Of a stretch of DNA of 37,237 nt, positions 7,444 through 16,240 are shown piece by piece. The stretch is taken from positions 1 through 37,237 of the forward strand of contig NZ_JAQPOK010000064.1 in the NCBI RefSeq assembly GCF_030068445.1, in the 5' to 3' direction. Under the pieces are notes generated by a model. That model worked only from the letters and a program-made list of their open reading frames with translations, was not told the origin of the DNA and made no database searches. The first letter of the stretch is position 1; each line of letters starts with the position of its first letter. This DNA comes from Roseofilum halophilum BLCC-M91. Lineage in GTDB: Bacteria > Cyanobacteriota > Cyanobacteriia > Cyanobacteriales > Desertifilaceae. A program made the translations under genes and the position numbers.

Positions 7444-7980
7444 TTACGCATCCAGGTCTCTTTGATGTTCTCGCCAGAACTGTTCTGCAAAAGCCACGGC
7501 CGGGTGGATCGGTGCTTTCGGTTGAGTTCGCAGTTTCAGGCCAGATTTTTCTGGGGTGCGATCGCCTTTTCGAGAATTACAAGATCCACAAGCAATCACC
7601 ACATTATCCCAACTGTGTTGACCTCCTTTTGACCGAGGGATCACATGATCGATGGTCAAATTCTTCTTATGGCCACAGTATTGACACATATGTTTATCTC
7701 GCCGCAACAGTTCTTTTCGGTTAACGGGAGGCGTTTTCCAAATGCCCTCTGTCCCCGCAAAAGTCAATCGGATATGTTCGGGAACCATCAGCACTAAATT
7801 AGGAGAGCGAACCATCCATTGTTGTCCTTTGACCAAATCCAAGGGTTCCGCTTTTCCAGTCACCAAAAGGGCGATCGCCCGTTTGAGATCGATTCGGCTG
7901 ACGGGCAGGTAGTTCTTAGAGAATACTACCACCGATTGACTTAAAACATGGGTTGCACTGGTCACAACTAAGTTCCTCAT
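7444..7980 (-). CDS. HNH endonuclease
   Basis: The 178-residue protein has a C-terminal HNH nuclease domain. CQYCG and CGSCN supply four zinc-binding cysteines, and LTIDHVIPRSKGG with WDNVV supplies the catalytic His and the Asn of the HNH fold. The N-terminal about 80 residues (VVFSKNYLPVSRIDLKRAI) form the extension typical of this widespread bacterial/cyanobacterial HNH subgroup. I start it at the ATG at 7980. An upstream GTG at 8025 would add 15 residues, but it lies in a hairpin and lacks a ribosome-binding site. The GGGGGTGA before the chosen ATG sits in the 3' arm of a 12-bp hairpin. DNA cleavage is expected, but target and biological role are unknown. Confidence 0.85.
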   Translation of the reverse strand: MRNLVVTSATHVLSQSVVVFSKNYLPVSRIDLKRAIALLVTGKAEPLDLVKGQQWMVRSPNLVLMVPEHIRLTFAGTEGIWKTPPVNRKELLRRDKHMCQYCGHKKNLTIDHVIPRSKGGQHSWDNVVIACGSCNSRKGDRTPEKSGLKLRTQPKAPIHPAVAFAEQFWREHQRDLDA

Positions 7981-7986
7981 AAAATC

Positions 7987-8019
7987 ACCCCCGCTTCGGT
8001 TTAGGAACGAAGCGGGGGT
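7987..8019 (-). promoter_or_regulatory. Perfect 12-bp hairpin covering the HNH ribosome-binding site
   Basis: ACCCCCGCTTCG (7987-7998) pairs perfectly with CGAAGCGGGGGT (8008-8019) across a 9-nt loop. In the HNH mRNA the 3' arm ends in GGGGGT followed by GATTTT and the ATG at 7980, so the only purine-rich ribosome-binding site is inside the stem. This is the geometry of a translational shut-off. It could also be a mobile-element relic hairpin that landed here. Confidence 0.5.
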
Positions 8020-8317
8020 AAACACAACAGGAGAATGCTTTGAGTTTTACCCAGGTACACTCTGGAATTTGTACCTTTGGCTTCGTCGATAGCTTCGGAT
8101 GTTTGCCTCTAGCACATCCGCAATTATGGGATTTGAGGGTTGAGAATAATTTCCCAAACCGCAACATATTCCGATGGCTCCCCTTTTATTACCCCAATCC
8201 CCTGTCTCTCCATAGAGACCTAAACCACTAAAGCCGTGTCGATCGCGGCTAGGGCACAGGTGGGTCGATGGGGCAAAATCAGGAATCACAGGAATTTTTG
8301 GTTGCAAGATGTAAGGA
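8020..8317. other. Divergent spacer between HNH and ribbon-helix-helix genes
   Basis: About 300 nt with short open frames on both strands, none with a credible start, ribosome-binding site or recognisable product. It must hold the promoters of both divergent genes, but only the one for the downstream plus-strand gene is readable (see 8318-8346). Confidence 0.5.
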
Positions 8318-8346
8318 TTGACTTTTAAATACTACACTGATATTAC
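8318..8346 (+). promoter_or_regulatory. Sigma70-type promoter for the ribbon-helix-helix gene
   Basis: TTGACT (8318-8323), a 17-nt spacer, and TATTAC (8341-8346) match the group 1 sigma consensus well at -35 and fairly at -10. The start codon is 31 nt further on, with AAGGA at 8364-8368 as ribosome-binding site. Confidence 0.5.
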
Positions 8347-8376
8347 AGAGTTGTCCACCCATTAAGGAAAAAAATC

Positions 8377-8709
8377 ATGTACACCCTCCCAAGAACATCC
8401 ACAACCGAGATGGAAGTCACCAGCATCCGCTTGGAAAAAGAACTCAAACAGCAGCTCAAGAAGCTGGCTGGCAATCAGGGTTATCAAGCCATGGTGCGAG
8501 ATATTCTCTGGAACTATGTGCAACAGCGATCGGATGACTATCAATGTCAGTATCATCCGGAAGACATTCGCTCTACCATAGAGGCGATCGCCCATCAAGA
8601 AGAACGCTGTGCCATCACTGGCAACCCCATTCACCCCAATCAACCCATGTTACTCGGTCTCACCCACCACGGGGAGTTTGTGCCCCTAAGTCCCCACGCC
8701 CTACCATAG
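8377..8709 (+). CDS. Ribbon-helix-helix DNA-binding-like protein
   Basis: This 110-residue protein has a short N-terminal strand followed by two helices (VTSIRLEKELKQQLKKLA, then NQGYQAMVRDILWNYV). This is the ribbon-helix-helix (CopG/Arc) pattern in which the strand contacts DNA as a dimer. The C-terminal half (CAITGNPIHPNQPMLLG) is unlike typical antitoxins and may be a separate small domain. No toxin gene is adjacent, so it is more likely a stand-alone regulator. A sigma70-like promoter and an AAGGA ribosome-binding site support the ATG at 8377. Target genes are unknown. Confidence 0.7.
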   Translation: MYTLPRTSTTEMEVTSIRLEKELKQQLKKLAGNQGYQAMVRDILWNYVQQRSDDYQCQYHPEDIRSTIEAIAHQEERCAITGNPIHPNQPMLLGLTHHGEFVPLSPHALP

Positions 8710-8739
8710 CCCCATCCTTGATGAAAAACTAAGCCCAAT

Positions 8740-8785
8740 GCCCCCCGCGATCGTCCTGCCCAGATGGATTGCGATCGCGGGGGGC
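8740..8785. terminator. Long GC-rich hairpin containing HIP1-like sites
   Basis: GCCCCCCGCGATCG (8740-8753) pairs perfectly with CGATCGCGGGGGGC (8772-8785), a 14-bp stem with an 18-nt loop. It lies 30 nt after the ribbon-helix-helix stop and could stop transcription, but no T tract follows on the plus strand. The stem includes GCGATCG octamer-type sequence on both arms. Confidence 0.4.
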
Positions 8786-8811
8786 TGTCATCGAATTGAT
8801 CCTTTATTTCT

Positions 8812-8940
8812 TCAAGCCACGCCAAAATCTGTGTATTGACGCACATAGGGAGGATGGAAGCCTAAAATAATATCCTCTGCGGGAACTCCTTGCTCGACTA
8901 ACTCTTCGGCTACAGAAATACAGCAGTTTTCGCTGCTATG
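8812..8940 (-). pseudogene. xisI: xisI fragment (fdxN element excision controlling factor), 3' end only
   Basis: The minus strand reads VAEELVEQGVPAED, then ILGFHPPYVRQYTDFGVA, then TGA at 8812-8814. This matches the conserved C-terminus of XisI proteins, which in heterocystous cyanobacteria act with XisH/XisF in fdxN element excision but are widespread elsewhere. Only about 35-40 codons remain. Upstream of about 8940 the similarity stops and no start codon or xisH is present, so the gene is a truncated relic. It lies between the ribbon-helix-helix gene and the glgB terminator. The surviving codons contain no stop, so decay may be recent. Confidence 0.7.
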
Positions 8941-8969
8941 CGGTACATTTCGATCCCCCCAACCCCCAG

Positions 8970-9002
8970 AAAAAACTCGGTTCCTTTGTTTCAGGAACCG
9001 AG
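8970..9002 (-). terminator. Rho-independent terminator of glgB
   Basis: On the minus strand, CTCGGTTCC (9002-8994) pairs with GGAACCGAG (8984-8976) and is followed directly by six T residues (8975-8970). It lies 38 nt past the glgB stop. This is the clearest intrinsic terminator in the window. Confidence 0.88.
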
Positions 9003-9040
9003 CCTTAATCGTCAGTCAACACTAGACTTAGTTGTATTAC

Positions 9041-11365
9041 CTAAGCGCTCACCGTTTCTTCCACATCAAACGCCGCCTCAGTTTTCTGGCGATCCAACTT
9101 CAAATACAACACCCCTAACGGAGGCAAACACAACTCAATCGAATGGGGATAATTGTGGAACCACCACTCATCCGTCCATTTACCCCCCAAATTCCCCATA
9201 TTGCTACCGCCATATTCATAGGAATCGCTATTAAACAACTCCGTATAGAATCCCGGCTCAGGAACCCCAATCCGATAGTGGGAATGGGGTTGGGGCGTAA
9301 AGTTACACACAATCACCAAAAAGTCATCGGATTCCTTATCCCGACGGATAAAAGAAACCACACTATGGTTATTATCATTACAATCAATCCAAGAAAATCC
9401 CTCTTGGCCAAAATCCTGAGTATAGAGCGCCGGTTCACTCCGATACAAAGCATTAATATTGCACATAAACTTCTTCAGTTTTTGATGCGGTTCATACTGC
9501 AACAAATGCCACTCTAGATCGCCCCACGCATTCCACTCACTCCACTGGCCAAACTCCATCCCCATAAACAACGTTTTCTTACCTGGGTGAGCATACATAT
9601 AACTAAACAAAGCACGCACACTCGCAAACTTTTGCCAATAGGTCGGATCGTCCGTTGGCCCAGGCATCTTGCCAATAATGCTACTCTTACAATGCACCAC
9701 CTCATCATGGGAGAGCGCCAGCATAAAGTTCTCACTATAGTGATACATAATGCTGAACGTGACATTATTTTGATGGAATTGGCGGAACCAAGGGTCAAGG
9801 CTGAAATAGTCCAACATATCGTGCATCCAGCCCATGTTCCACTTCAAATTGAAGCCCAAACCCCCAACGTAGGTAGGCCAAGACACCATCGGCCAAGAAG
9901 TCGATTCTTCCGCCACCGAAATCGTTCCAGGGAAATAACTAAACAAGCAATGGTTCACTTGGCGCAGAAAATCAGCCGCTTCAATATGTTCGTGGCCGCC
10001 ATATTGATTCGCTACCCATTCCCCATCTTTCCGCAGATAATTCAGATAGAGCATGGAAGCAACCGCATCCACCCGCATTCCATCAATGTGGAATTTATCG
10101 TACCAGAATAGAGCATTCGCCACTAAAAAGTTACGGACTTCATTGCGCCCATAGTTAAACACTAAGGTTCCCCATTCCTTGTGTTCCCCTTTCCGAGGGT
10201 CAGCATGTTCATAGAGATGGGTTCCATCAAAGAACGCCAAACCATGACCATCTTTAGGGAAGTGTCCGGGAACCCAGTCTACTAAAACCCCAATCCCATT
10301 TTGGTGACATTGATCGACAAAATACATCAAATCTTGGGGCGTTCCAAACCGGGAAGTGGCAGCATAATAACCTGTGACTTGGTAACCCCAACTGCCATCA
10401 AAGGGATGTTCGGCAATCGGAAGCAGTTCAATATGGGTAAAACCTAGTTCTTTAATGTAGGGAACCAGTTTATGAGCTAGTTCCCGATAGGTGAGGAAGC
10501 GACCACCGGGGTTGAGTTCGGAGGTGATGACGACCGGTTCGGTTTCCCCATTGGGGAGTTTGGCCGGTTCTTCTGAAGACGCATGAAGCCACGATCCTAA
10601 ATGGAGTTCATAGACGGAAATGGGCTTGGTCAAGGGGTCGCTATTGCGTCTTTCTTCCATCCAGTCCCTATCATTCCAGGTGTAGTCATCTAGGTCAGTG
10701 ACGATGGAGCTGGTTTTAGGCCGAACTTCTTGTTGGAACCCGTAGGGGTCTGATTTTTCGTAGATGTGTCCGGCTGGATTTTTGATTTCGTACTTGTAGA
10801 GGGTGTTTACACCCAGGTCAGGAATAAAGAGTTCCCAAACTCCGTTACCTGTGCGGCGCATTTGGTGCTGACGGCCATCCCAGTTGTTGAAGGTTCCGAG
10901 GACGGAGACGTTGCGAGCGTTGGGGGCCCAGACGGCAAAATAAACGCCTTTTACGCCATCAACACTCATTAGGTGAGCGCCTAGTTTTTCGTAGATGCGG
11001 TGATGGTTCCCTTCGGCAAATAGATGAATGTCAAATTCGGTGAGTTTGGGGGATCTGAAGGCGTAGGGGTCGTAGATCGTGCGCTCGTGTTCCCCTTCTT
11101 TGACGCGCAGTTGGTAGTTACTTAGTTCGGGAATGTCAATGCTGCACTCGAAGAAGTGGGGGTTGTGTACCGACTGCATGGGGTATTCTTGGCGTTGTTC
11201 CGGGAGGACGACCGATACAGATTCGGCGTTGGGTTGATAGGCTCGCACAACCCAGGTAGATTTACCATTATTTTCTATTTTGTGGGGGCCAAGAACTTCA
11301 AAGGGATCGTGATGTTGGTTCCATACAATGCGATCGATTTGGTCGGTGGCAATGGTCATTGACAT
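9041..11365 (-). CDS. glgB: 1,4-alpha-glucan branching enzyme
   Basis: This 774-residue GH13 enzyme makes alpha-1,6 branches in glycogen from alpha-1,4 chains. It has the two N-terminal beta-sandwich modules of long GlgB proteins (the first from about residue 15, then the CBM48 module with [16 protein letters not shown]). The catalytic barrel carries [13 protein letters not shown] (nucleophile Asp), ISVAEEST (acid/base Glu) and [10 protein letters not shown], and the beta-sandwich C-domain ends at about residue 760. Length and motifs are normal for cyanobacterial GlgB. The ATG at 11365 gives the expected [10 protein letters not shown] start. It is a single-gene unit ended by a strong terminator; no other glg gene is adjacent. 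Confidence 0.98.
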   Translation of the reverse strand: MSMTIATDQIDRIVWNQHHDPFEVLGPHKIENNGKSTWVVRAYQPNAESVSVVLPEQRQEYPMQSVHNPHFFECSIDIPELSNYQLRVKEGEHERTIYDPYAFRSPKLTEFDIHLFAEGNHHRIYEKLGAHLMSVDGVKGVYFAVWAPNARNVSVLGTFNNWDGRQHQMRRTGNGVWELFIPDLGVNTLYKYEIKNPAGHIYEKSDPYGFQQEVRPKTSSIVTDLDDYTWNDRDWMEERRNSDPLTKPISVYELHLGSWLHASSEEPAKLPNGETEPVVITSELNPGGRFLTYRELAHKLVPYIKELGFTHIELLPIAEHPFDGSWGYQVTGYYAATSRFGTPQDLMYFVDQCHQNGIGVLVDWVPGHFPKDGHGLAFFDGTHLYEHADPRKGEHKEWGTLVFNYGRNEVRNFLVANALFWYDKFHIDGMRVDAVASMLYLNYLRKDGEWVANQYGGHEHIEAADFLRQVNHCLFSYFPGTISVAEESTSWPMVSWPTYVGGLGFNLKWNMGWMHDMLDYFSLDPWFRQFHQNNVTFSIMYHYSENFMLALSHDEVVHCKSSIIGKMPGPTDDPTYWQKFASVRALFSYMYAHPGKKTLFMGMEFGQWSEWNAWGDLEWHLLQYEPHQKLKKFMCNINALYRSEPALYTQDFGQEGFSWIDCNDNNHSVVSFIRRDKESDDFLVIVCNFTPQPHSHYRIGVPEPGFYTELFNSDSYEYGGSNMGNLGGKWTDEWWFHNYPHSIELCLPPLGVLYLKLDRQKTEAAFDVEETVSA

Positions 11366-11585
11366 TTAATTATCCTTCCTTAAGTTTAAAAAATTTGATT
11401 CGGTTTGGTGGCTGTCCCCAACTGGGTCAGGATGATTACATTTTCTTTATATTTGACCATAGATCCTATACCAATAGGAACAAATTTGGGGATTGAACAT
11501 GGGGAACGATCCTGGGGACTGTATCACATTACCTTTAAAGGAGGTCACAGCCATAGGAAATATGTCCCTTATCTCCCGATTCCTT

Positions 11586-12248
11586 CTATCCCCCTAACCC
11601 TGGAGGTAGGGTTTCTCCACAGTGTTGATGGATTTCGACTATTCTTTCAAATAACCAGGGATATTGGCTTCTGTAGTGGGGAATGAGGGCTAGGGGACTT
11701 AATAGAGCAGCAGCAGTAATATCGGCGATGCTGATGCGATCTCCGATGAGGTAGGGTTGATGTTGCCAGGAGTTGCCTAGGATATTGAGTCCGACTTCTA
11801 GGCGTTGGGTGGCGAGGGTAACGGCACGGGGATTGATGTTGTATTGTCGTTTGACGATTTGAATGATGGCTTGGCTAAACCAGGAGGGATCGATGGATTT
11901 GCCTTCTCCGGAGCGATAGTGATAGTAGATGAAGCGGGTGGCAACGCCGAGACTTTCGTCGAGCCAGTCTTCGAGGAGTTGGGCTTGCTGCTGTTGGTGG
12001 CGATCGCCTAAAATCAGAGTGCGATCGGGATACTCCTTTTCCAGATAGTGCCAAATTTGGGTCGAATCTCCAATCGCTCCATCCTCCGATAACAGTACGG
12101 GCACAGTTTGCCCACCCGTTAGGGGTTTCACCCGCAGAATATGAACCCCAGGCGTTAAGTTCTCCACTTCATAGGCAACTTTCTTATAGCCCAGGATTAA
12201 ACGAGCTTTTCGACAATAATGAGAGGTACTAAATTGCAGTAGACGCAT
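11586..12248 (-). CDS. Glutathione S-transferase family protein
   Basis: The 220-residue protein has an N-terminal thioredoxin-like half (start MRLLQFSTSHYCRKARLIL, then QTVPVLLSEDGAIGDSTQI, with the cis-Pro VP and the SxxI glutathione-contact motif) and an all-helical C-terminal half with the GST N-capping motif ISIADITAAALL. It probably conjugates or reduces substrates with glutathione; the specific substrate is unknown. Its ATG lies 2 nt after the TAA of the receiver-PAS-cyclase gene, so it is the last gene of that signalling operon. Such coupling suggests co-regulation, perhaps in redox or stress response, but this is inference. Confidence 0.88.
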   Translation of the reverse strand: MRLLQFSTSHYCRKARLILGYKKVAYEVENLTPGVHILRVKPLTGGQTVPVLLSEDGAIGDSTQIWHYLEKEYPDRTLILGDRHQQQQAQLLEDWLDESLGVATRFIYYHYRSGEGKSIDPSWFSQAIIQIVKRQYNINPRAVTLATQRLEVGLNILGNSWQHQPYLIGDRISIADITAAALLSPLALIPHYRSQYPWLFERIVEIHQHCGETLPPGLGG

Positions 12249-12250
12249 GT

Positions 12251-14050
12251 TTATTCTTTTCCGTATAAATATTCAACCACTTGGTTAAAGTAAATTTGGG
12301 CGACTTTATCCTCTGGGCAAATCCGGATACATTCCTCAAAATAGGTAATCGCTTGGCGAAAGGATTGCAAGTAGTAATACGTTAATCCCTGTTCAAATAT
12401 AGTTTTGGTTCGCATTTTAGCAATTCGGATCGGTTCTGGATCGGCATTGAAGACTTCAAATACAGAAACCCGTTCCGATTTTCCTTTTACTCTTACTTTA
12501 TCGATAATACGGATCTGATAACGACTGTCATGGTGCAGCCGTAAAAAGGTATGTTCAGAAATTAGCAAAGGAACCTTATAATTTTTAGTCAAACCCTCTA
12601 ACCGGGAGGCTAAATTAACCGCATCACTAATGACCGTGCTATCCATGCGATTTTTCCCCCCCACAGTTCCAATCATCATTAAACCCGTATTAATCCCAAT
12701 CCCAATATTAAGTTTCGGCCGTCCCGGACGACCGCGCGTTTCATTGTAACTGTGCAGTTCTTCAAGCATGGCAATCGCTGCTTGCACTGCATCATCAGCA
12801 CTGCCATTAAAGATTGCCATAATGGCATCTCCAATATATTTATCAATAAACCCATTGTTCTCTACAATCGGCAGTTCCATGCGAGATAAATAAGCATTAA
12901 TAAACTTAAAATTATCTTCTGGACTCATGGCTTCTGATAAGCTAGTGAAGTCACGAATATCAGAAAATAAAATTGACATTTCCTGCTGCACATGGTTGCC
13001 GATATCTACATCTAAGATACTCTCTTTGTGCAAAAGCTGAATAAATTCTTGAGGCACAAATCGACCATAAGCATTTTTTAGCTCAACCTCTAAATTCAAG
13101 GCACTTTCTAGGTCACTTAAGGCAATTTCTAGGTTGGTGTTCACCTCAAACATATCTTCAATAAATTGTTGGCGCTCGGCTTCTGCTGATTTGCGCTCAG
13201 TGATTTCTTCAATAAATCCTTGATAATAGAGAATATTACCCTCTTGATCGTGAACACTACGAGCATTCTCGGAAACCCAAATGATTGTACCATCTTTGCG
13301 ATACACCTGAGACTCAAACCCAGCAACTTCATGGTTTTCTTCCATTAGATCTAGAAATTTTTTTCGCTGTTCTAGATCCACATAAAGTTCTTCTTCTATA
13401 TTGGTAATACTCTTAATCAATTCCTCTGGAGAATCATAACCATAAATTCTGGCTAACGCTGGATTTGCACTCACATATTTACCATCAGGAGTCGATTGAA
13501 AAATACCTTCTAAAGCACTTTCAAAGATGCGGCGATATTTATCCTCTGCTTGCTGCAAGGATTGAATTAAATAAGCCTGTTCTTGGTTCAGCTTTTCCAA
13601 GTCCGTATTGGCTTGTTGCAAGCGCACATTCGTATCGAGTAACATTTGCTCTTGGGCGTAGCTATTGAGAGCTTCTCGAATCGTTAATCGCAAATCTTCA
13701 ATTTGCCAAGGCTTGGTCAAATAGCGATATAAATTCGCATAATTGACTACATTTCGCATTCCTTCAATATCGGCTTGCCCAGTCAACATGATCTTAATGG
13801 TTTTAGGACAGATCTCATGAATCTTTTGCAGCAGTTCATCCCCTTTCATTCTGGGCATCATGTAATCCGATACAACTAAGACAACTTCATTATCTTCTTC
13901 TAAACACTTATGAATAATCTCTAAAGCGCCACCCCCACTTTCTGCCAATTCTACTTGATAAGCTTTGCCAAATTCTCGTCTCAACATTCTCTTGAGACTG
14001 TCTAAAATAAAATGCTCGTCATCGACACATAGAATTACCGGTTTATTCAT
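12251..14050 (-). CDS. Receiver-PAS-class III nucleotide cyclase
   Basis: This 599-residue soluble signalling protein has four parts: a CheY-like receiver (1-125, phospho-acceptor Asp62 in VSDYMMP, Lys in TKPW), a coiled coil, a PAS/PAC domain (about 170-290) and a class III adenylate/guanylate cyclase domain (about 345-530). The cyclase metal-binding aspartates are present in LFSDIRDFT and in KYIGDAIMAIF, and NLASRLE supplies the transition-state Asn and Arg. The tail (QGLTYYYLQSFRQAITYFEECI) resembles one TPR unit. It should make cyclic AMP or GMP under receiver and PAS control. It is third in an operon after a hybrid kinase and a lone receiver; the two receivers are clearly similar, both with Asp62. 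GST follows. Confidence 0.93.
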   Translation of the reverse strand: MNKPVILCVDDEHFILDSLKRMLRREFGKAYQVELAESGGGALEIIHKCLEEDNEVVLVVSDYMMPRMKGDELLQKIHEICPKTIKIMLTGQADIEGMRNVVNYANLYRYLTKPWQIEDLRLTIREALNSYAQEQMLLDTNVRLQQANTDLEKLNQEQAYLIQSLQQAEDKYRRIFESALEGIFQSTPDGKYVSANPALARIYGYDSPEELIKSITNIEEELYVDLEQRKKFLDLMEENHEVAGFESQVYRKDGTIIWVSENARSVHDQEGNILYYQGFIEEITERKSAEAERQQFIEDMFEVNTNLEIALSDLESALNLEVELKNAYGRFVPQEFIQLLHKESILDVDIGNHVQQEMSILFSDIRDFTSLSEAMSPEDNFKFINAYLSRMELPIVENNGFIDKYIGDAIMAIFNGSADDAVQAAIAMLEELHSYNETRGRPGRPKLNIGIGINTGLMMIGTVGGKNRMDSTVISDAVNLASRLEGLTKNYKVPLLISEHTFLRLHHDSRYQIRIIDKVRVKGKSERVSVFEVFNADPEPIRIAKMRTKTIFEQGLTYYYLQSFRQAITYFEECIRICPEDKVAQIYFNQVVEYLYGKE

Positions 14051-14106
14051 AAGGAATTTGAGTCGGAAAAATCAAGTAAAAATAAGTTGGCATTGTGCAG
14101 ATAAAG

Positions 14107-14526
14107 CTAAACTTGATCTTCAGGATACATCTGAACTTGCTGAAGTCCTGATTTTATGGTTTCAATTAGTTTATCCTGATTCCAAGGTTTAGCGATAGAT
14201 TCATAAAGATTGGCATATTTTTGTGCCCGTTCAATGGCTGATTTATCTGCCTGTCCAGTCAACATGACTTTAATAGCTTTGGGAAACTTTTGATGAACAT
14301 GAATTAAAAATTCATCTCCTTTTACACCGGGCATTAACCAATCGGAGACAATGACAATTAAATTATTATTATCATCTTGGAGTTCTTCAATGATTTCCCA
14401 CGCTTCATCGGCACTTTCTGCTAGTTCATAAAGATAATTATCTAAAAAAGCATTTTTAAGTTGAATTTTTAGACTATTTAGCACGACACTTTCATCATCA
14501 ACACATAATATGATGGGTTTAGGCAT
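14107..14526 (-). CDS. Single-domain response regulator
   Basis: The 139-residue protein is a lone CheY-like receiver with Asp10/Asp11, phospho-acceptor Asp62 in VSDWLMPG, Thr in MLTGQADKS and Lys in AKPWN. It has no output domain. It closely resembles the receiver of the downstream cyclase protein (shared LCVDDE, SDxMP/SDWLMP, KxMLTGQAD, KPW), which points to a duplication. I start it at the ATG at 14526 because the upstream codon would add only MIP and AGAAGG is well placed for 14526. It overlaps the 3' end of the hybrid kinase gene by 8 nt. A role as an intermediate phosphate carrier between that kinase and the cyclase is plausible. Confidence 0.92.
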   Translation of the reverse strand: MPKPIILCVDDESVVLNSLKIQLKNAFLDNYLYELAESADEAWEIIEELQDDNNNLIVIVSDWLMPGVKGDEFLIHVHQKFPKAIKVMLTGQADKSAIERAQKYANLYESIAKPWNQDKLIETIKSGLQQVQMYPEDQV

Positions 14527-15967
14527 AGGAATCAACCTTCTGATTTAATAAGGGTAATGAAATTATAAATTCAGTATTTCCAGGAACCGAGTTTACTTGA
14601 ATTTTACCTTGATGTTTATCAATGATTTTTTTGACAATATCTAACCCTAATCCGCTTCCTTCACCAGGGGATTTTGTGGTAAAAAAAGCATCAAATATAC
14701 GGGGTTGGACTTCCGGTGATATTCCCGAACCAGTATCTGTAATTTTAACGTGAATATGCTCTCCTTTTAGGAAGACATCAATTTTTAAGGTTCCTTCATA
14801 ATTCATGGCTTGTAGTGCGTTGTAAATTAAGTTAGTCCACACCTGATTCAGTTCATCTGGATAGCACCAGATGGATGGTGTGTCTTGGTAGTTTCTAAGG
14901 ACATCAACTCCTTTTTTGAATTTATTTTGATACAAGGTAAGTACGGTTTCTAGTCCTGAAGTTATTTTGGTCAATTCTTTGTTATTTTGTAAATCATGTC
15001 TGGCATAACATTTGAGAGCAAAGACAACTTTGGCTGCTTGACTTGTGGCTGTAGAAACGGTTTTCACACTTTTCTGAATACTGGAAATTTGATAGGCCAT
15101 ATTGAGAACTTTACCGTTTTCTGGTTTGGCTAGTTTGGGAATGATATCGTTGATTTGGTCATAAATTCCGATGTCTACTAAGGTATCAGCGATCGCGTCT
15201 GCTTGTTCAACTTCATTGGCTTCGAGTTGGCGCACTAATTCTCTGCGATATTTACGTTTTTCTCGACTGGATATATGCTCATTGGATTGGTCAATTCGAT
15301 CGCTGAGTTGGTAGAAGAATTTTTTCTGATCTTCTGTGATTGTTTCAAAAAAATCGGGTAACTCTTCTAGGGTGCGATTAAAAAAATCTGTTAAGTTATC
15401 GACGGAAGCGCGAATGGCTCCTAGGGGGGTATTAATTTCATGGGCTACTCCAGCGATGAGTTGTCCTAGGGCTGCCATTTTTTCTGATTGAATTAACTGA
15501 GATTGGGTTAATTTTAGTTGTTCTAATGTGAATTCAAGTTCTTTGTTTTTTTCTTGAAGCTGAGTTTGCAATAAGTTATTTTCTAAATGGGTTTTAACGC
15601 GAACTAAAACTTCATTGATTTCAAAGGGCTTGGTAATATAATCAACCGCTCCTAAATGAAATCCTTTGACTTTATCGAAGACTTCATTCATGGCTGTGAT
15701 GAAAACGATGGGGATGGATTGGGTTTTGGGATCGCGTTTAAGCCTTTCACAGAGTTCATAGCCATTAATTCCTGGCATCATGATATCGAGTAAAATTAAA
15801 TCCGGAGGACTGGCTGCAATGGCAGAGAGGGCTAAATTGCCATTGGGAACGGGGCGGACTTTATAGGCGTTTTCGCGCAAAATTTTTACCAAAAGTCGAA
15901 GATTTTCGGGGGTATCGTCAACGACTAAAATATCGGGTTTAGGAGGTGAAATGGTCTGAGAAGTCAT
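14519..15967 (-). CDS. Hybrid receiver-histidine kinase
   Basis: This 482-residue cytoplasmic kinase starts with a receiver domain (Asp61 in LLDIMMPG, Lys in TKPF) and a coiled coil, then the H-box AGVAHEINTPLGAI (about 190). The ATPase follows, with its N box (TNLIYNALQAM), G1 (DTGSGI), F (FDAFFTTK) and G2 (GSGLGLDI). Between H-box and ATPase there is an unusually long helical insertion of about 110 residues (from DNLTDFFNRTL), seen in a subgroup of cyanobacterial kinases. The ATG at 15967 is preferred over an upstream TTG. There is no membrane segment, so the input must be the receiver. First gene of the kinase-receiver-cyclase-GST operon. Confidence 0.93.
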   Translation of the reverse strand: MTSQTISPPKPDILVVDDTPENLRLLVKILRENAYKVRPVPNGNLALSAIAASPPDLILLDIMMPGINGYELCERLKRDPKTQSIPIVFITAMNEVFDKVKGFHLGAVDYITKPFEINEVLVRVKTHLENNLLQTQLQEKNKELEFTLEQLKLTQSQLIQSEKMAALGQLIAGVAHEINTPLGAIRASVDNLTDFFNRTLEELPDFFETITEDQKKFFYQLSDRIDQSNEHISSREKRKYRRELVRQLEANEVEQADAIADTLVDIGIYDQINDIIPKLAKPENGKVLNMAYQISSIQKSVKTVSTATSQAAKVVFALKCYARHDLQNNKELTKITSGLETVLTLYQNKFKKGVDVLRNYQDTPSIWCYPDELNQVWTNLIYNALQAMNYEGTLKIDVFLKGEHIHVKITDTGSGISPEVQPRIFDAFFTTKSPGEGSGLGLDIVKKIIDKHQGKIQVNSVPGNTEFIISLPLLNQKVDSYA

Positions 15968-16240
15968 AATTTTAATAGGGGGAGTCAAATAAAAATCAAA
16001 CTTTAAGGATTGAAGTTATACCAGAAGTGCCGGTGACCCGACCCAGAGAGTTGAAGCAGGGCGATCGCCGGAATGGGTTCCGCCAGGTTTTCGGGAAGGC
16101 CTCCTGCTTCTCTATCACCATACAATCTAATGCGCAAACCGTGACCCCCAGATAGTAGACTAAACAGTACCTAGGCTTCACCCCATTGTAGAGCCATAGG
16201 TAATCGTAAAAATGTCTAATCCAGAGGCACACTTGAACCT

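Noticed and set aside
7981-8025. GTG start at 8025 for the HNH gene
   Set aside because: It would code through the 12-bp hairpin and lacks a ribosome-binding site; the ATG at 7980 fits family N-termini better.
8047-8307. 86-codon minus-strand frame upstream of HNH
   Set aside because: No ribosome-binding site or similarity I recognise. A decayed gene is possible but the sequence does not support it enough.
9041-11365. Several long frames opposite glgB (for example 9587-10111)
   Set aside because: They are shadows of a well-conserved glgB on the opposite strand.
11405-11686. 93-codon plus-strand frame between glgB and GST
   Set aside because: It overlaps the 3' end of the GST gene on the other strand, with no start context and no recognisable product.
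15996-16232. 78-codon minus-strand frame upstream of rpiA
   Set aside because: It covers the rpiA upstream region and HIP1-containing repeats; codon use and composition are not protein-like.
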